Source: Paenibacillus sp. FSL H7-0331 (lineage in GTDB: Bacteria > Bacillota > Bacilli > Paenibacillales > NBRC-103111). Taken from it: a stretch of DNA of 64,000 bases. This document shows, one piece after another, positions 37,247-46,298 of the stretch. Within the stretch, counting starts at the first letter, position 1, and every line of letters begins with the position of its first letter. Under the pieces are notes generated by a model that saw nothing but the letters and a program-made list of their open reading frames with translations, was not told the DNA's origin and did no database searches. The position numbers and the translations under genes were made by a program. The stretch covers positions 129,209-193,208 of the forward strand of contig NZ_MRTH01000015.1 of NCBI RefSeq assembly GCF_001956045.1. Direction: 5' to 3'.

Positions 37247-38282
37247 AATGAGTAACCTCCCGAGCTGCGTCTTCAGCCGTAATGCTGTCCAGTAATTCTC
37301 CCGAAAACTGCCCGGCATACCAGCAGCGCGCGGCATGATTGTCGTCCGTACGCATATATGGCGGCTCCTCTTTGCGGCAGCGTTCGTCTGCATACTGGCA
37401 TCTGCCTGCGAAGCGGCACCCTGCAGGGATATGATGCAGCGATGGTACATTTCCTTCGACCACATGCAGCTCCTCCAAGCGGTCACCATTCAGACGCGGG
37501 ATCGATTTTATCAAGCTGATAGTGTACGGATGCAGCGGCCTCGTGAACAGCTCCATCACACCGGCTTCCTCGACAATTTGTCCAAGATACATCACGATGA
37601 CACGACTGCACATTTCCGCGACGACACCAAGATCGTGGGTGATGAGCATGACGCTCATGCCGAACTCACGGTTTAGTTCGGTCAGCAAATCCAGAATTTG
37701 TGCCTGGATGGTCACGTCGAGTGCGGTAGTGGGTTCATCCGCTATAAGCAGCTGAGGTCTGCAGGCAAGCGCAATAGCTATCATGATTCGCTGCCTCATT
37801 CCACCTGAAAGCTGATGGGGATAGTCGTCAATTCGCTGCTCAGGAGCGGAAATACCAGTCAGCTTGAGCAGCTCAAGCGTTTTTTGCCGCGCCTCCCTAC
37901 GGGAGATTTTTTGATGGAGCAGCAGCGTCTCGGCGATTTGGTCACCAATCGTAAACACCGGATTCAAGGAGCTGAGTGGGTCCTGGAAAATCATTGAAAT
38001 ATCATTGCCCCGGATCGCCTGCATTCTTGCATTTGATGCCTGCAGCAAATTCTCCCCTTGATACAGCACCTCACCCTCGTAGCGTACCGTCCTTTTTTCA
38101 TCAAATAACCGGAGAACCGACTGTGAGGTAACGCTTTTGCCGCAGCCGGATTCACCTACGATCCCGATGAATTCGCCTGAATCGATATGAAAGCTGATCC
38201 CGTCCACTGCGGTAACCTGTCCTTTTTCCGTATGAAAGTGGGTTTTCAATTCCTTGATTTCCAACAAATGCGCTTGTTTCAA
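37233..38282 (-). CDS. Opp/Dpp-type ABC importer ATPase, OppD-like
   Basis: The 349-residue ATPase has Walker A GESGCGKS, signature LSGGMRQR, Walker [13 protein letters not shown] and an oligo_HPY C-terminus ([14 protein letters not shown]). A GTG at 38294 lies inside the best ribosome-binding match AAAGGGGTGA, so TTG at 38282, seven bases later, is the likely start. It follows the OppC-like gene by about 36 bases. Confidence 0.93.
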   Translation of the reverse strand: MKQAHLLEIKELKTHFHTEKGQVTAVDGISFHIDSGEFIGIVGESGCGKSVTSQSVLRLFDEKRTVRYEGEVLYQGENLLQASNARMQAIRGNDISMIFQDPLSSLNPVFTIGDQIAETLLLHQKISRREARQKTLELLKLTGISAPEQRIDDYPHQLSGGMRQRIMIAIALACRPQLLIADEPTTALDVTIQAQILDLLTELNREFGMSVMLITHDLGVVAEMCSRVIVMYLGQIVEEAGVMELFTRPLHPYTISLIKSIPRLNGDRLEELHVVEGNVPSLHHIPAGCRFAGRCQYADERCRKEEPPYMRTDDNHAARCWYAGQFSGELLDSITAEDAAREVTHYAGD

Positions 38283-38318
38283 AGGAAGCCTCACCCCTTT
38301 GTATAAATAGTTATGACT

Positions 38319-39233
38319 TTATTTCTTAGCTGTCGTGTGCGGGTCCAGAAAATCTCTCAAGCCGTCACCAAACAAGTTAAAAGCTAGCGCCAATACGAGG
38401 ATCGCTGCACCCGGGAAGGCCGTCATCCACCATGAGTTAAAAATATACATTTTGCCGTCAATCAGCATGTTGCCCAAACTCGGTGTAGGCAAAGGCACGC
38501 CTGCGCCAAGGAAGCTGAGCGCCGCCTCCACGATGATCGCTTCAACAAATATAAAAGAGGCCTGCACGATCAGATTCGAAATGGAGTTGAGCGCAATATG
38601 CCCCCACAGGATTCGCGTTGACGACGCGCCTAAGGCTTTCATCGCCTCGATGTAGGTTTGCTCCCGAATAATGAGAGCAGTCGAACGGATAACTCGCGCT
38701 ACATGCGGCGTAATAACAGCAATCAGACAGATGACCAGATTACGGATGCTCGGTCCAAGCATCGCCATAATCGCAAGCGCAAGCAGGATACCGGGAAACG
38801 CCATCAAGCCGTCGGAAATTCTCATGAACAGATGATCCAGCGTCCGGTAATAGCTCGCATACAAGCCAATGATCAAGCCTAGAATCGAAGAGCCAATGGA
38901 AACCGCGAATCCGACCTCCGCCGAAATTTTCACCCCATACACAACTCTGCTCCATACATCACGGCCAAAATTATCAGTCCCGAACAGGTGCTCAGCATTG
39001 GGCTTCTGAAATCGACTTGCCACATCAATCAAATAGGGATCATGTGTGGCGAACAATTCAGGAAATAAGGAGAGCACAATAATGATCAACAGGATCACAC
39101 TGCCTGCAACGACTCCTGTGTTCGTAATAAATCTTCGGAAAATTCGCCTGCGCTGCTCTTTGCCAAGCTCCGGTGCTACCGACGGTGCCGTATAGCTGCC
39201 GATTGCATGGCTTTTTGCGTTATCTGCTGCCAT
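38319..39233 (-). CDS. Opp/Dpp-type ABC importer permease, OppC-like
   Basis: The 304-residue permease contains GTDNFGRDVWSRVVYGVKIS, the EAMKALGASSTRILWGHI ATPase-contact loop and the LFGDGLRDFLDP end. ATG at 39233 is seven bases after AAGGAG; a TTG at 39239 is too close. It works with the OppB-like partner encoded 17 bases upstream. Confidence 0.94.
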   Translation of the reverse strand: MAADNAKSHAIGSYTAPSVAPELGKEQRRRIFRRFITNTGVVAGSVILLIIIVLSLFPELFATHDPYLIDVASRFQKPNAEHLFGTDNFGRDVWSRVVYGVKISAEVGFAVSIGSSILGLIIGLYASYYRTLDHLFMRISDGLMAFPGILLALAIMAMLGPSIRNLVICLIAVITPHVARVIRSTALIIREQTYIEAMKALGASSTRILWGHIALNSISNLIVQASFIFVEAIIVEAALSFLGAGVPLPTPSLGNMLIDGKMYIFNSWWMTAFPGAAILVLALAFNLFGDGLRDFLDPHTTAKK

Positions 39234-39250
39234 AACCAAGCTCCTTTATG

Positions 39251-40198
39251 CTAACGGTTCAGTCTTATTCTTGGGTCAATCACTGCATATAGCAAATCAA
39301 CCAGCAAATTAATCATGACGGTCAGGAACGCCACGAACAGGACCGCTCCCTGAATGACTGCATAATCCCGCCGCTGTACCGAATTAACCAGCAGCTGTCC
39401 GAGTCCGGGAATATTGAAGATCGTTTCCGTGACCGTCGCTCCCGCAATCAGCGAACCAAACGATTGGCCGATAATCGTTAGAATAGGAATAAATGCATTC
39501 CGCAGCGCATGCTTGTAAATCACTGAACGTTCCTTTACCCCCTTGGAGCGGGCTGTTTTAATAAAACCTGCATTCAAAATCTCCAGCATGGACGATCGGG
39601 TAATACGTGCCAGAAAAGCTGAATGCACAACGCCAAGCGCAACGGCCGGCAAAATCAAATGACGCAGATGCTCCCACAGCCCCGCGCTTAAAGGCTTGTA
39701 GCCTGCGACAGGAAGCCATTTGAGTTCAACGGAAAAAATAAGCATCAAAAACAAGCTCAATAAAAATCCCGGTACCGTAATGCCGAACAAGGAAAACGCC
39801 GTGACTGTTTTATCGGCGGCCGAGCCATGACGCACAGCTGCAAATATACCTACCGGAATAGCAATAATGACCGCAATGATTTCCGCAAGAATCGCCAGCG
39901 ATAGCGTCGGCCCCAGCCGCTCGATGATCGTTTCCGTCACCGACTTCTTCATAAAGTAAGAATTGCCGAGATTACCGTGAAGCACATCGGACATCCAGTG
40001 TACATACTGCAGGTATAAGGGCGTGTTCAGCCCCATTTGCTCGCGCAGCTGTTCAACAATTTCCGGACTGGCTCCATCCCCGAGCATAACGGATGCGGGA
40101 TCTCCGGGAATCAGATAAATAATGAAAAACACGACAATCGATAAAATGAACAAGACGGGAAACAGGTGCAAAATTCGTTTGAGCAAATAAATCGCCAA
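39251..40198 (-). CDS. Opp/Dpp-type ABC importer permease, OppB-like
   Basis: This 315-residue permease has the N-terminal YLLKRILHLFPVLFILSIVV helix, IPGDPA motif, FIKTARSKGVKERSVIYKHA loop and LLYAVIDPRIRL end. The start is TTG at 40198, seven bases after AGGAG. It follows the binding-protein gene by 25 bases. Confidence 0.94.
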   Translation of the reverse strand: MAIYLLKRILHLFPVLFILSIVVFFIIYLIPGDPASVMLGDGASPEIVEQLREQMGLNTPLYLQYVHWMSDVLHGNLGNSYFMKKSVTETIIERLGPTLSLAILAEIIAVIIAIPVGIFAAVRHGSAADKTVTAFSLFGITVPGFLLSLFLMLIFSVELKWLPVAGYKPLSAGLWEHLRHLILPAVALGVVHSAFLARITRSSMLEILNAGFIKTARSKGVKERSVIYKHALRNAFIPILTIIGQSFGSLIAGATVTETIFNIPGLGQLLVNSVQRRDYAVIQGAVLFVAFLTVMINLLVDLLYAVIDPRIRLNR

Positions 40199-40223
40199 TA
40201 CGCTTCTCCTCTTTCATCGCCGA

Positions 40224-41813
40224 TTATTTAAGAACTTTCGTGTTCCACAAAATTGGACCTTCAAAATATTTGTAGCCCGTAACATTTTTACGAACTGCCT
40301 TATAGGTAGCGAAATCGCCGATCTTAATGGCCGCCAGGTACTCATATTCGTAAGCCTGGAGCGCATCAGCCGCTTTCCGTTTGTCTTCCTTAGTCAAAGC
40401 GGTCGTCGTCGCTTTAACCAGATTTTGCAGCTTCTCATCTTCAGGCCAGCCGTACGTTTTTCCAAGATAAAGCAGCTGGGACGGACTGGATTGCAATGCG
40501 AATGATCCTACATAAATATCCCAGGTGCTCGGATCACTTCTTTTACTGATCATCGTAGTAAAGTCGTACACCTCAAGCTTCGATTTCACACCGATTTTTT
40601 CAAGCTGATCCTTGACCAGCACGGTAGGGTTATAAAATACGCCACCCGAATCGCGAGTTGTCAGGAGCTTCAGCTCTTCACCGTTATAGCCTGCTTCCTT
40701 CAGCAGCTGCTTGGCCTTCTCGGGATTTTTCTGATTGTATTTCTCCTTGCCCGCCTCGCTGTACCAGTCCGTACTATCCTTGTTGATCAAGCTTGGATTC
40801 AGTTGAATCAGGTTCGGATCGGAGGTAGAGCCGACAAGAATTTTTTCCACGTCCAGAGCGGCGGCAATGGCTTCACGGAACTTCAGATTGGAGGTAATTG
40901 GCGCCTTTTTATTGAACACGACATTGTAGTCGGAAGACAAAACCTTTTGCACCTCTACATCCGGAAGGCTTTTCACCTGATTCAGGTTATCTACCGTAAT
41001 ATCGGCGAAGTTATAGTTGCCTGCCAAGAAGCTTGAGAACATCGTCGAAGTATCGGGAACGAGATCAAAGTATATATCCTTAATAAACGCTTCTTTCTTG
41101 CCCGTTACCCCGTCCGCCGGCTTATCCACCGATTTATAATCATCGAACTTGGCGACGTGCACATACTGATCCTGCTTATATTCAACAAACTTGTAAGGTC
41201 CGGTGCCGATGAATTCCTTGACACCTTTCGCATCCGCTCCTGCAATAACCTCCTTGGGCATAATAGCAGCAAACTGCAGATAGCTGGCCAGCTGAGACGG
41301 GATGTCATTGCTTGGCTGATTAAGATTCAGGACAACGGTGTATTCGTCCTTCGCTTCGAAATTCGAGGCCCCTATCGACGTTTTGGCACGGGCCGTAATT
41401 TCTTTCCAACGATTCAGCGAGGCTACCACATCCTCAGCCTTCATTTCCTTGCCGTTGTGGAACTTTACGCCCTTGCGCAGCGGAAACGTGTACGTTTTAC
41501 CTTCATTGCTAATATCAACCGATTCAGCGAGTACCGGAATTGCTTCATACTTCGTATTGAAGGCGACCAGCTGCTCATAAATGTGTCTGTCGATATTGGC
41601 CACGCCGCCCGTAGGAACCAGATGCGGATCTAACGAGGCGAAGGTGAGCGAGAGCGGGTACCTGACTTCACTTACAGTTGCGACCTCTTTCGTATCCTTG
41701 TCGCCAGTGCTTGCGGTTCCGGTTGCAGCCGAGTCGGTTTTGGAGCATGCGCTTGTAACCAGTAAGGCTGATAATAATAAAGTAATAATTGTAAGCTTGC
41801 GATGTGTTTTCAT
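40224..41813 (-). CDS. ABC importer binding lipoprotein, SBP family 5
   Basis: The 529-residue precursor has a lipoprotein signal (LLVTSAC) and an SBP_5 domain (YTFPLRKGVKFHNGKEMKAE, GTGPYKFVEYKQD, LKFREAIAAALDVEKI, AKQLLKEAGYNGEE). It is the first gene of an ABCDF operon ending in an OsmC gene. ATG at 41813 follows GGGGGAG; an ATG at 41837 lacks a site. Given its neighbours it may bind cysteine-containing peptides, glutathione-like or S-substituted cysteine compounds; this is inference. The promoter at 41940-42006 carries a LysR-type operator. Confidence 0.93.
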   Translation of the reverse strand: MKTHRKLTIITLLLSALLVTSACSKTDSAATGTASTGDKDTKEVATVSEVRYPLSLTFASLDPHLVPTGGVANIDRHIYEQLVAFNTKYEAIPVLAESVDISNEGKTYTFPLRKGVKFHNGKEMKAEDVVASLNRWKEITARAKTSIGASNFEAKDEYTVVLNLNQPSNDIPSQLASYLQFAAIMPKEVIAGADAKGVKEFIGTGPYKFVEYKQDQYVHVAKFDDYKSVDKPADGVTGKKEAFIKDIYFDLVPDTSTMFSSFLAGNYNFADITVDNLNQVKSLPDVEVQKVLSSDYNVVFNKKAPITSNLKFREAIAAALDVEKILVGSTSDPNLIQLNPSLINKDSTDWYSEAGKEKYNQKNPEKAKQLLKEAGYNGEELKLLTTRDSGGVFYNPTVLVKDQLEKIGVKSKLEVYDFTTMISKRSDPSTWDIYVGSFALQSSPSQLLYLGKTYGWPEDEKLQNLVKATTTALTKEDKRKAADALQAYEYEYLAAIKIGDFATYKAVRKNVTGYKYFEGPILWNTKVLK

Positions 41814-41939
41814 GTGCTGTTCTCCCCCTTGAAGCATAATAGTGTAGTTTCGCGTAAAATAAAGCCTTGTTTGCCGAATTGTTTTTCTTCGTTCACAATT
41901 CCCTGTAATCCGCTTGTTTTAATTATGTTTATATTTGAT

Positions 41940-42006
41940 ATAATAAAGCAGAATCGTCATTATGTATAATTGAAAAAAATAAACGAATAGTTTAGAAAAC
42001 GTAAAT
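41940..42006 (-). promoter_or_regulatory. LysR-controlled promoter of the Opp/Dpp operon (module A)
   Basis: On the minus strand TATTAT (41940-41945) is the -10 and TATACA (41963-41968) the weak -35, 17 bases apart. An imperfect dyad (GTTTA...TAAAT, 41990-42006) lies 27 bases farther upstream. The same elements with identical spacing occur at 44639-44705. A weak -35 plus an upstream dyad is typical of LysR-activated promoters, and the LysR gene begins 25 bases away in the opposite direction. Confidence 0.7.
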
Positions 42007-42030
42007 TTACTTGATAACGGAGGTAGCAGC

Positions 42031-42954
42031 ATGGAAATACGTATGATTCGAACGTTCCAGATGATCGTCAAGCTTGGCAGCTTTCAAAAAGCCGCTGAGG
42101 CATTGCAGTACTCGCAGCCGACGGTAACCATGCATATTAAAAAGCTGGAGGAAGAGCTGGAGGTCGAGCTTTTGGTTCGAGCCAAAACGATCAAGATGAC
42201 GGAAGCAGGACGCATTTTCTATGAACGGGCCGACAAAATGCTTAAGGAGTACGAATATTTGTGCGATGCCATTACCGATTTTCGGCATGGTGAAGCAGGA
42301 CTTGTGCGCATCGGCGGCTCCGAGCCTTGGGTAAGCGAGTTTATGCCCACGCTGCTGCCCGAGTTCGTCAAGCTGTATCCGAAGGTGCAGATCAGTATTA
42401 TGAGTGGAACGAGCAACAAGCTCAGCGAAATGCTTGCGAACGATCTGATCGATTTTGCCGTATGCACCGAGCCCGAGGCCAATTTGCAAATTCAGTTCAA
42501 ACCGCTTCTGAAAGAACCGATGGCACTGTTGATTCCGCAGACCCACCATTTGTCCAACAAGAAAGAAATCACAGTCAAGGAATTGAAAAACGAGAAGTTT
42601 TTGATGACGATGGGCAACTGCCCGATACGTATTAAAGTTGAATCCATCATATCCGAAAAAATCGATGAGCTGCACAAAAGCATCGAGGTCGCCAACATCT
42701 CCTCGCTCAAATACTACGTGCAGGCTAATCTCGGTATTGCACTGGCACCGATAGTAGCGATTTATCCGGAAATTCCGGGAACTCTGCTCAAGCCAATCGT
42801 TGATCTTCACGAAGGGTTTCAAATCGGAATATTGAGAAGGCGATACGATCCCCCGCAAGGAACAGCTGTCATCCGTTTTATGGAGGAAGTCGAGCAGTTT
42901 CTCATCTCTCGCCATAAAGTGGCTCATTCGAGTATGATTTACCGAATGGCCTGA
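42031..42954 (+). CDS. LysR-family transcriptional regulator
   Basis: The 307-residue regulator has the N-terminal winged helix (MIRTFQMIVKLGSFQKAAEA, SQPTVTMHIKKLEEEL) and a two-lobed effector domain (LVRIGGSEPWVSEFMP, VANISSLKYYVQANLGIALAP). It is divergent from the Opp/Dpp operon, with GGAGG seven bases before the ATG. Its place between two promoters that carry the same operator module suggests it activates both and responds to sulfur status, as the CysL/YtlI-type LysR proteins of Bacillus do. Confidence 0.92.
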   Translation: MEIRMIRTFQMIVKLGSFQKAAEALQYSQPTVTMHIKKLEEELEVELLVRAKTIKMTEAGRIFYERADKMLKEYEYLCDAITDFRHGEAGLVRIGGSEPWVSEFMPTLLPEFVKLYPKVQISIMSGTSNKLSEMLANDLIDFAVCTEPEANLQIQFKPLLKEPMALLIPQTHHLSNKKEITVKELKNEKFLMTMGNCPIRIKVESIISEKIDELHKSIEVANISSLKYYVQANLGIALAPIVAIYPEIPGTLLKPIVDLHEGFQIGILRRRYDPPQGTAVIRFMEEVEQFLISRHKVAHSSMIYRMA

Positions 42955-42973
42955 GACTAATTTGGGACAAAAC

Positions 42974-43012
42974 GAAAGACTGTTCCATCATAGCCTGACG
43001 GGACAGTCTTTC
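42974..43012. terminator. Bidirectional terminator between LysR and glutaredoxin-like genes
   Basis: GAAAGACTGTTCC and GGGACAGTCTTTC form a 13-bp stem with one wobble, between the convergent ends at 42954 and 43064. TTTT follows on the minus strand (GTTTTG). It serves both convergent transcripts. Confidence 0.65.
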
Positions 43013-43063
43013 TGCTTGACTTCAGGCCGTATGGCAGCCTTAAAATCGTAATATGAACCGGCG

Positions 43064-43336
43064 TTATGAGCTGGATGATTTCGAGGCTTCCAGCACTTCA
43101 GCCAGGCGCGTTAAATCGGCACCAAACACGGCTTGATATTGGCCGTCGCCACCAATTTCCGTTACAGGGATACGGCGAATATTGTACTTGGCTTCGAGCA
43201 CATCCCTTAGGATATCATGTCCTTCCACATCGATGGACTCATACTCGTATTGGTTTGCTTTCAAATAATTCCTGACCTGATCGCAATAAGGACATTCCTG
43301 CTTGCTCCATAAAACGATTTTTGGCTGTGTTGACAT
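43064..43336 (-). CDS. Glutaredoxin-like thiol-disulfide protein
   Basis: The 90-residue protein is a thioredoxin fold with a CPYC active site (SKQECPYCDQV) and the cis-Pro loop RRIPVTEIGG. It resembles the small glutaredoxin-like YtnI encoded in the B. subtilis sulfur-compound operon. It is cotranscribed after the M20 deacylase gene and likely reduces a disulfide or mixed-disulfide intermediate, or serves a monooxygenase. CAGGAGG precedes the ATG. Confidence 0.9.
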   Translation of the reverse strand: MSTQPKIVLWSKQECPYCDQVRNYLKANQYEYESIDVEGHDILRDVLEAKYNIRRIPVTEIGGDGQYQAVFGADLTRLAEVLEASKSSSS

Positions 43337-43384
43337 ATTTAATTGCCTCCTGTACCCAATGTTGTAATGTTATTAAAAAATAAA

Positions 43385-44575
43385 TTATTCAGACCAATCC
43401 AGCAGCTTATCAGCAGTCCGCAGAAATACCTGCACACCCATAGCCAAGGCATCCTCGTCTACAGTGAATCTTGGGTGGTGGTGAGGGTAGACGATGCCTT
43501 TGTCTTTATTCTCGGCCCCGATATTGAAGAACACGCCCGGCGTTACCTGCTGGTAAGCAGAGAAATCCTCCCCTCCCATGCTGGGCGGAATATGCACAAC
43601 GGCTTCCCGCCCAAATAAATCAACGGCTGCCTGTTCGACAACACGCGTAATTTCCTGCTCGTTCAGCACTGGACTATAGCCATATTCATACTCCAGCACG
43701 TATTCGGCTCCATGCGCTTCGGTAATCCCACGTAGAATCCTGTGAAAATGCTTGGGAGCCGCACTGCGTATATGGGGATCGAAGCTCCGTACCGTACCTC
43801 CGAGCTTGACCGTCCCCGGAATTACATTATTGGCTGAGCCACCGATAAATTGCGTTACGGATACGACAAGCTGCTCCATAGGATCAATATTGCGGGAAAC
43901 GATATGCTGCAGGTTGATAACGGCCTGGGCTCCGATGATAATCGGATCGACCGTCAAATGAGGAGCAGCCGCATGTCCGCCTTTTCCGCGAATTGTGATG
44001 GTGAAATTATCGGGTGAAGCCATCATCGCTCCATAGGCGATACCGATCCGGCCCAGCGCAAGCTTGGAGCTGAGATGGCTGCCGACAACGAAGTCCACCC
44101 CTTCCATCACTCCCGCATCCACCATTTCCTGCGCTCCGCCAGGCGGCATTTCTTCAGCATGCTGAAATATGAATCGGATTTCTCCACTCAGCTGCTCTCG
44201 TCTCGAAGTCAGTAGCTTGGCTACGCCCAGTACCATAGCCGTATGACCGTCATGGCCACAGGCATGCATGACACCTGGAACGGCGGATGCGAATTCCAGC
44301 TCATTCTCCTCCTGGATCGGCAGCGCGTCCATATCAGCGCGAATTGCCAGCACCTTGCCGGGACGCGGCCCGATCAGCCTCGCCAGTACGCTGGTTGGTG
44401 TCGGACGGCTGATTTCAAGTCCGCCAAAACCTCGAAGTGTTTCCTCAACGAATTCCGCCGTCTTGAATTCCTGAAACGAGAGCTCCGGATTCCGGTGCAA
44501 ATGCCGCCGCCATTCAATCACCTGTGCCTTGAAAGCCTCAGGCAGCTCATAGCCCGTTTGCAAAGTCGTACTCAT
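43385..44575 (-). CDS. M20D-family N-acyl-amino-acid amidohydrolase
   Basis: The 396-residue enzyme has HRNPELSFQE, the metal motif MHACGHDGHTAM, the catalytic QHAEEMPPGGA, the GKGGHAAAPH lid segment and a C-terminal His ligand (MGGEDFSAY). These are the M20D features of HipO/YxeP/SndA. Related enzymes in B. subtilis remove N-acetyl groups from S-substituted cysteines. It is the first gene of a two-gene operon with the glutaredoxin-like gene. The promoter at 44639-44705 carries the LysR operator module. Confidence 0.92.
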   Translation of the reverse strand: MSTTLQTGYELPEAFKAQVIEWRRHLHRNPELSFQEFKTAEFVEETLRGFGGLEISRPTPTSVLARLIGPRPGKVLAIRADMDALPIQEENELEFASAVPGVMHACGHDGHTAMVLGVAKLLTSRREQLSGEIRFIFQHAEEMPPGGAQEMVDAGVMEGVDFVVGSHLSSKLALGRIGIAYGAMMASPDNFTITIRGKGGHAAAPHLTVDPIIIGAQAVINLQHIVSRNIDPMEQLVVSVTQFIGGSANNVIPGTVKLGGTVRSFDPHIRSAAPKHFHRILRGITEAHGAEYVLEYEYGYSPVLNEQEITRVVEQAAVDLFGREAVVHIPPSMGGEDFSAYQQVTPGVFFNIGAENKDKGIVYPHHHPRFTVDEDALAMGVQVFLRTADKLLDWSE

Positions 44576-44638
44576 CGCTGCTAACCCCCTTATCCCACAT
44601 CATCGATGTGAATCTGCTTTCTGGTTTTGCATAACGCA

Positions 44639-44705
44639 ATAATAATTCATCCAATCCGATATGTATAATTGGAAAAACTAATCGTTCTGTTTATAAAATA
44701 TAAAC
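44639..44705 (-). promoter_or_regulatory. LysR-controlled promoter of the M20/glutaredoxin operon (module B)
   Basis: TATTAT (44639-44644), TATACA (44662-44667) and a perfect dyad GTTTATA-AAA-TATAAAC (44689-44705, with a T-N11-A core) repeat module A in the same order and spacing on the minus strand. About 37 of 49 positions between the -35 and the dyad agree with module A. The transcript would start near 44632, about 57 bases before the M20 ATG. Confidence 0.72.
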
Positions 44706-44782
44706 TGACCGATTATCCATACTTTTAACAGAAACCTTCAGTCAATTTATAATTACTAAATTCGCTGTTTGCTTTTTTCAAT

Positions 44783-44811
44783 TTTACAAATCATGACCTA
44801 TGTTTTATGCT
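44783..44811 (+). promoter_or_regulatory. Likely promoter of the monooxygenase operon
   Basis: TTTACA (44783-44788) and TATGCT (44806-44811) are 17 bases apart and give a leader of about 65 bases before the ATG at 44884. It is divergent from module B, whose dyad lies about 90 bases upstream of this -35, so the LysR protein could influence both directions. The rest of the 308-base gap 44576-44883 shows no gene. Confidence 0.5.
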
Positions 44812-44883
44812 TTTCATACGATATTATTTATTATTCCAATCGGTTAACTCTATTTAAATACAATGGATAAAGGTGGAATCCCC

Positions 44884-46251
44884 ATGAAGCAAATTCATCT
44901 CGGCGTTTTTGAAGTCAACGGCATCAATCATTTGACCCAAGGCATCTGGGCACATCCCAATCAAAATCGGGTGAACTACAAGGACATCAACTACTGGATC
45001 GAGATTGCGCAAATTTTGGAACGAGGTAAATTTGATTTTATGTTTTTCGCCGATTCGTATGGCTATCCGAAGCAGAAAGAGGAGCTGGCATTCCGCGAAG
45101 CTTCCGGCTCCCCCTCGAACGATCCCATGCTGATCATCCCGGCTTTGGCTGTTTCTACCCAGCATATTGCGTTTACGATGACGACCTCGACAACCTATGA
45201 GGCGCCTTATGCCAATGCACGCCGCTTCTCTACGCTTGATCATGTAACCAAAGGAAGAATTGGCTGGAATGTGGTAACGACCAGCAGTAAAGCGGCTGCC
45301 GATTTGTTCGGACGTGATGTATTTGTTCCCCATGATGAACGGTATGATATCGCCGATGAATATCTGGAGCTGAGCTATAAGCTGTGGGAAGGCAGCTGGG
45401 ACGATGATGCTGTACGTATGGACAGGGAAAACCGCGTCTACACCGACCCTGCCAAGGTTCACAAAATCGTCCACGACGGCAAATATTTCAAATTGACCGG
45501 CTATCACGGCACAGAGCCGTCAGTACAGCGTACCCCGGTCTTATTTCAGGCTGGTAGCTCCGCCCGCGGACGAGCCTTTGCGGCCCGGCACGCCGAGGGT
45601 GTTTTCCTTAAAGCACCGACAACACAGGTGCTGCGCGATCAAGTCAAGGATATCCGCAATATTGCCCAATCGTACGGCAGAGATCCAAGCTTCATTAAAG
45701 TGTTTACCGGACTCTCAGCGATCGTCGGCCGTACGGAGGAAGAAGCGCAGCGCAAATATAAGGAATACGAGCATTACAAAAGCAAGGAAGCGACTCTGCT
45801 CAGCTACCAGAGCGTAACGGGGATCGATTTGACGCAGTTGGACCCGCAGTCATTTTTTGAAAATATCCACACCGAGCAGGGACAAACCCATACCGATCGC
45901 TTTACCAAGCACAGCCAAAGCCGCAAAACGGTTCAGGATGTGATCGACGATTTTTCTACCAAAGGATTTCGCGGGCTGACGGTCATCGGCACACCGGATA
46001 AAATAGCCGACCAAATCGAGCGTTGGGTGGAAGAAACCGATGTTGACGGGTTCAATCTGGAGCCTTATATACTGCCTGACTCTTATCTCGACTTCGTCGA
46101 TTTAGTTGTGCCTATTTTGCAGGAAAGAGGAATTTTCAAAAAGGATTACGCACCGGGCACGTTCCGTGAGCGTTTGTTTGGCCAGGGCGTAGCCAAGCTG
46201 CCTCATCATCATCCAGGCGCGGTCTATCGTGACGCCAGCCGCTTGAGCTAA
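44884..46251 (+). CDS. NtaA/SnaA/DszA-family FMN-dependent monooxygenase
   Basis: The 455-residue luciferase-like flavoenzyme has GIWAHPNQ, FDFMFFADSYGY, TKGRIGWNVVTTS, the GSSARGRAFAARHAEGVF segment and a C-terminal substrate domain (NLEPYILPDSYLDFVDLVVP). The family uses reduced FMN and oxygen to open C-S or C-N bonds, for example DszA on sulfones, NtaA on nitrilotriacetate and YxeK-type on S-substituted cysteines. ATG at 44884 follows AAGGTGG. Next to a DszC-like flavoprotein and an N-acyl hydrolase, release of sulfur from an organic compound is the best guess. A separate flavin reductase gene is not seen. Confidence 0.92.
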   Translation: MKQIHLGVFEVNGINHLTQGIWAHPNQNRVNYKDINYWIEIAQILERGKFDFMFFADSYGYPKQKEELAFREASGSPSNDPMLIIPALAVSTQHIAFTMTTSTTYEAPYANARRFSTLDHVTKGRIGWNVVTTSSKAAADLFGRDVFVPHDERYDIADEYLELSYKLWEGSWDDDAVRMDRENRVYTDPAKVHKIVHDGKYFKLTGYHGTEPSVQRTPVLFQAGSSARGRAFAARHAEGVFLKAPTTQVLRDQVKDIRNIAQSYGRDPSFIKVFTGLSAIVGRTEEEAQRKYKEYEHYKSKEATLLSYQSVTGIDLTQLDPQSFFENIHTEQGQTHTDRFTKHSQSRKTVQDVIDDFSTKGFRGLTVIGTPDKIADQIERWVEETDVDGFNLEPYILPDSYLDFVDLVVPILQERGIFKKDYAPGTFRERLFGQGVAKLPHHHPGAVYRDASRLS

Positions 46252-46298
46252 CGCTGTCGGGTCGATAAAATCAATGAATGTACCCGGAGGGAAGTCAC

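Noticed and set aside
37247..37489. N-terminal extension of the second OppF-like frame
   Set aside because: The extra 81 residues lie inside the OppD-like gene in another frame and match no domain; GGGAGG precedes the internal ATG at 37246.
42007..42927. 306-residue open frame antisense to the LysR gene
   Set aside because: It has no ribosome-binding site or recognisable domain and mirrors the LysR gene, whose motifs, start and divergent layout are clear.
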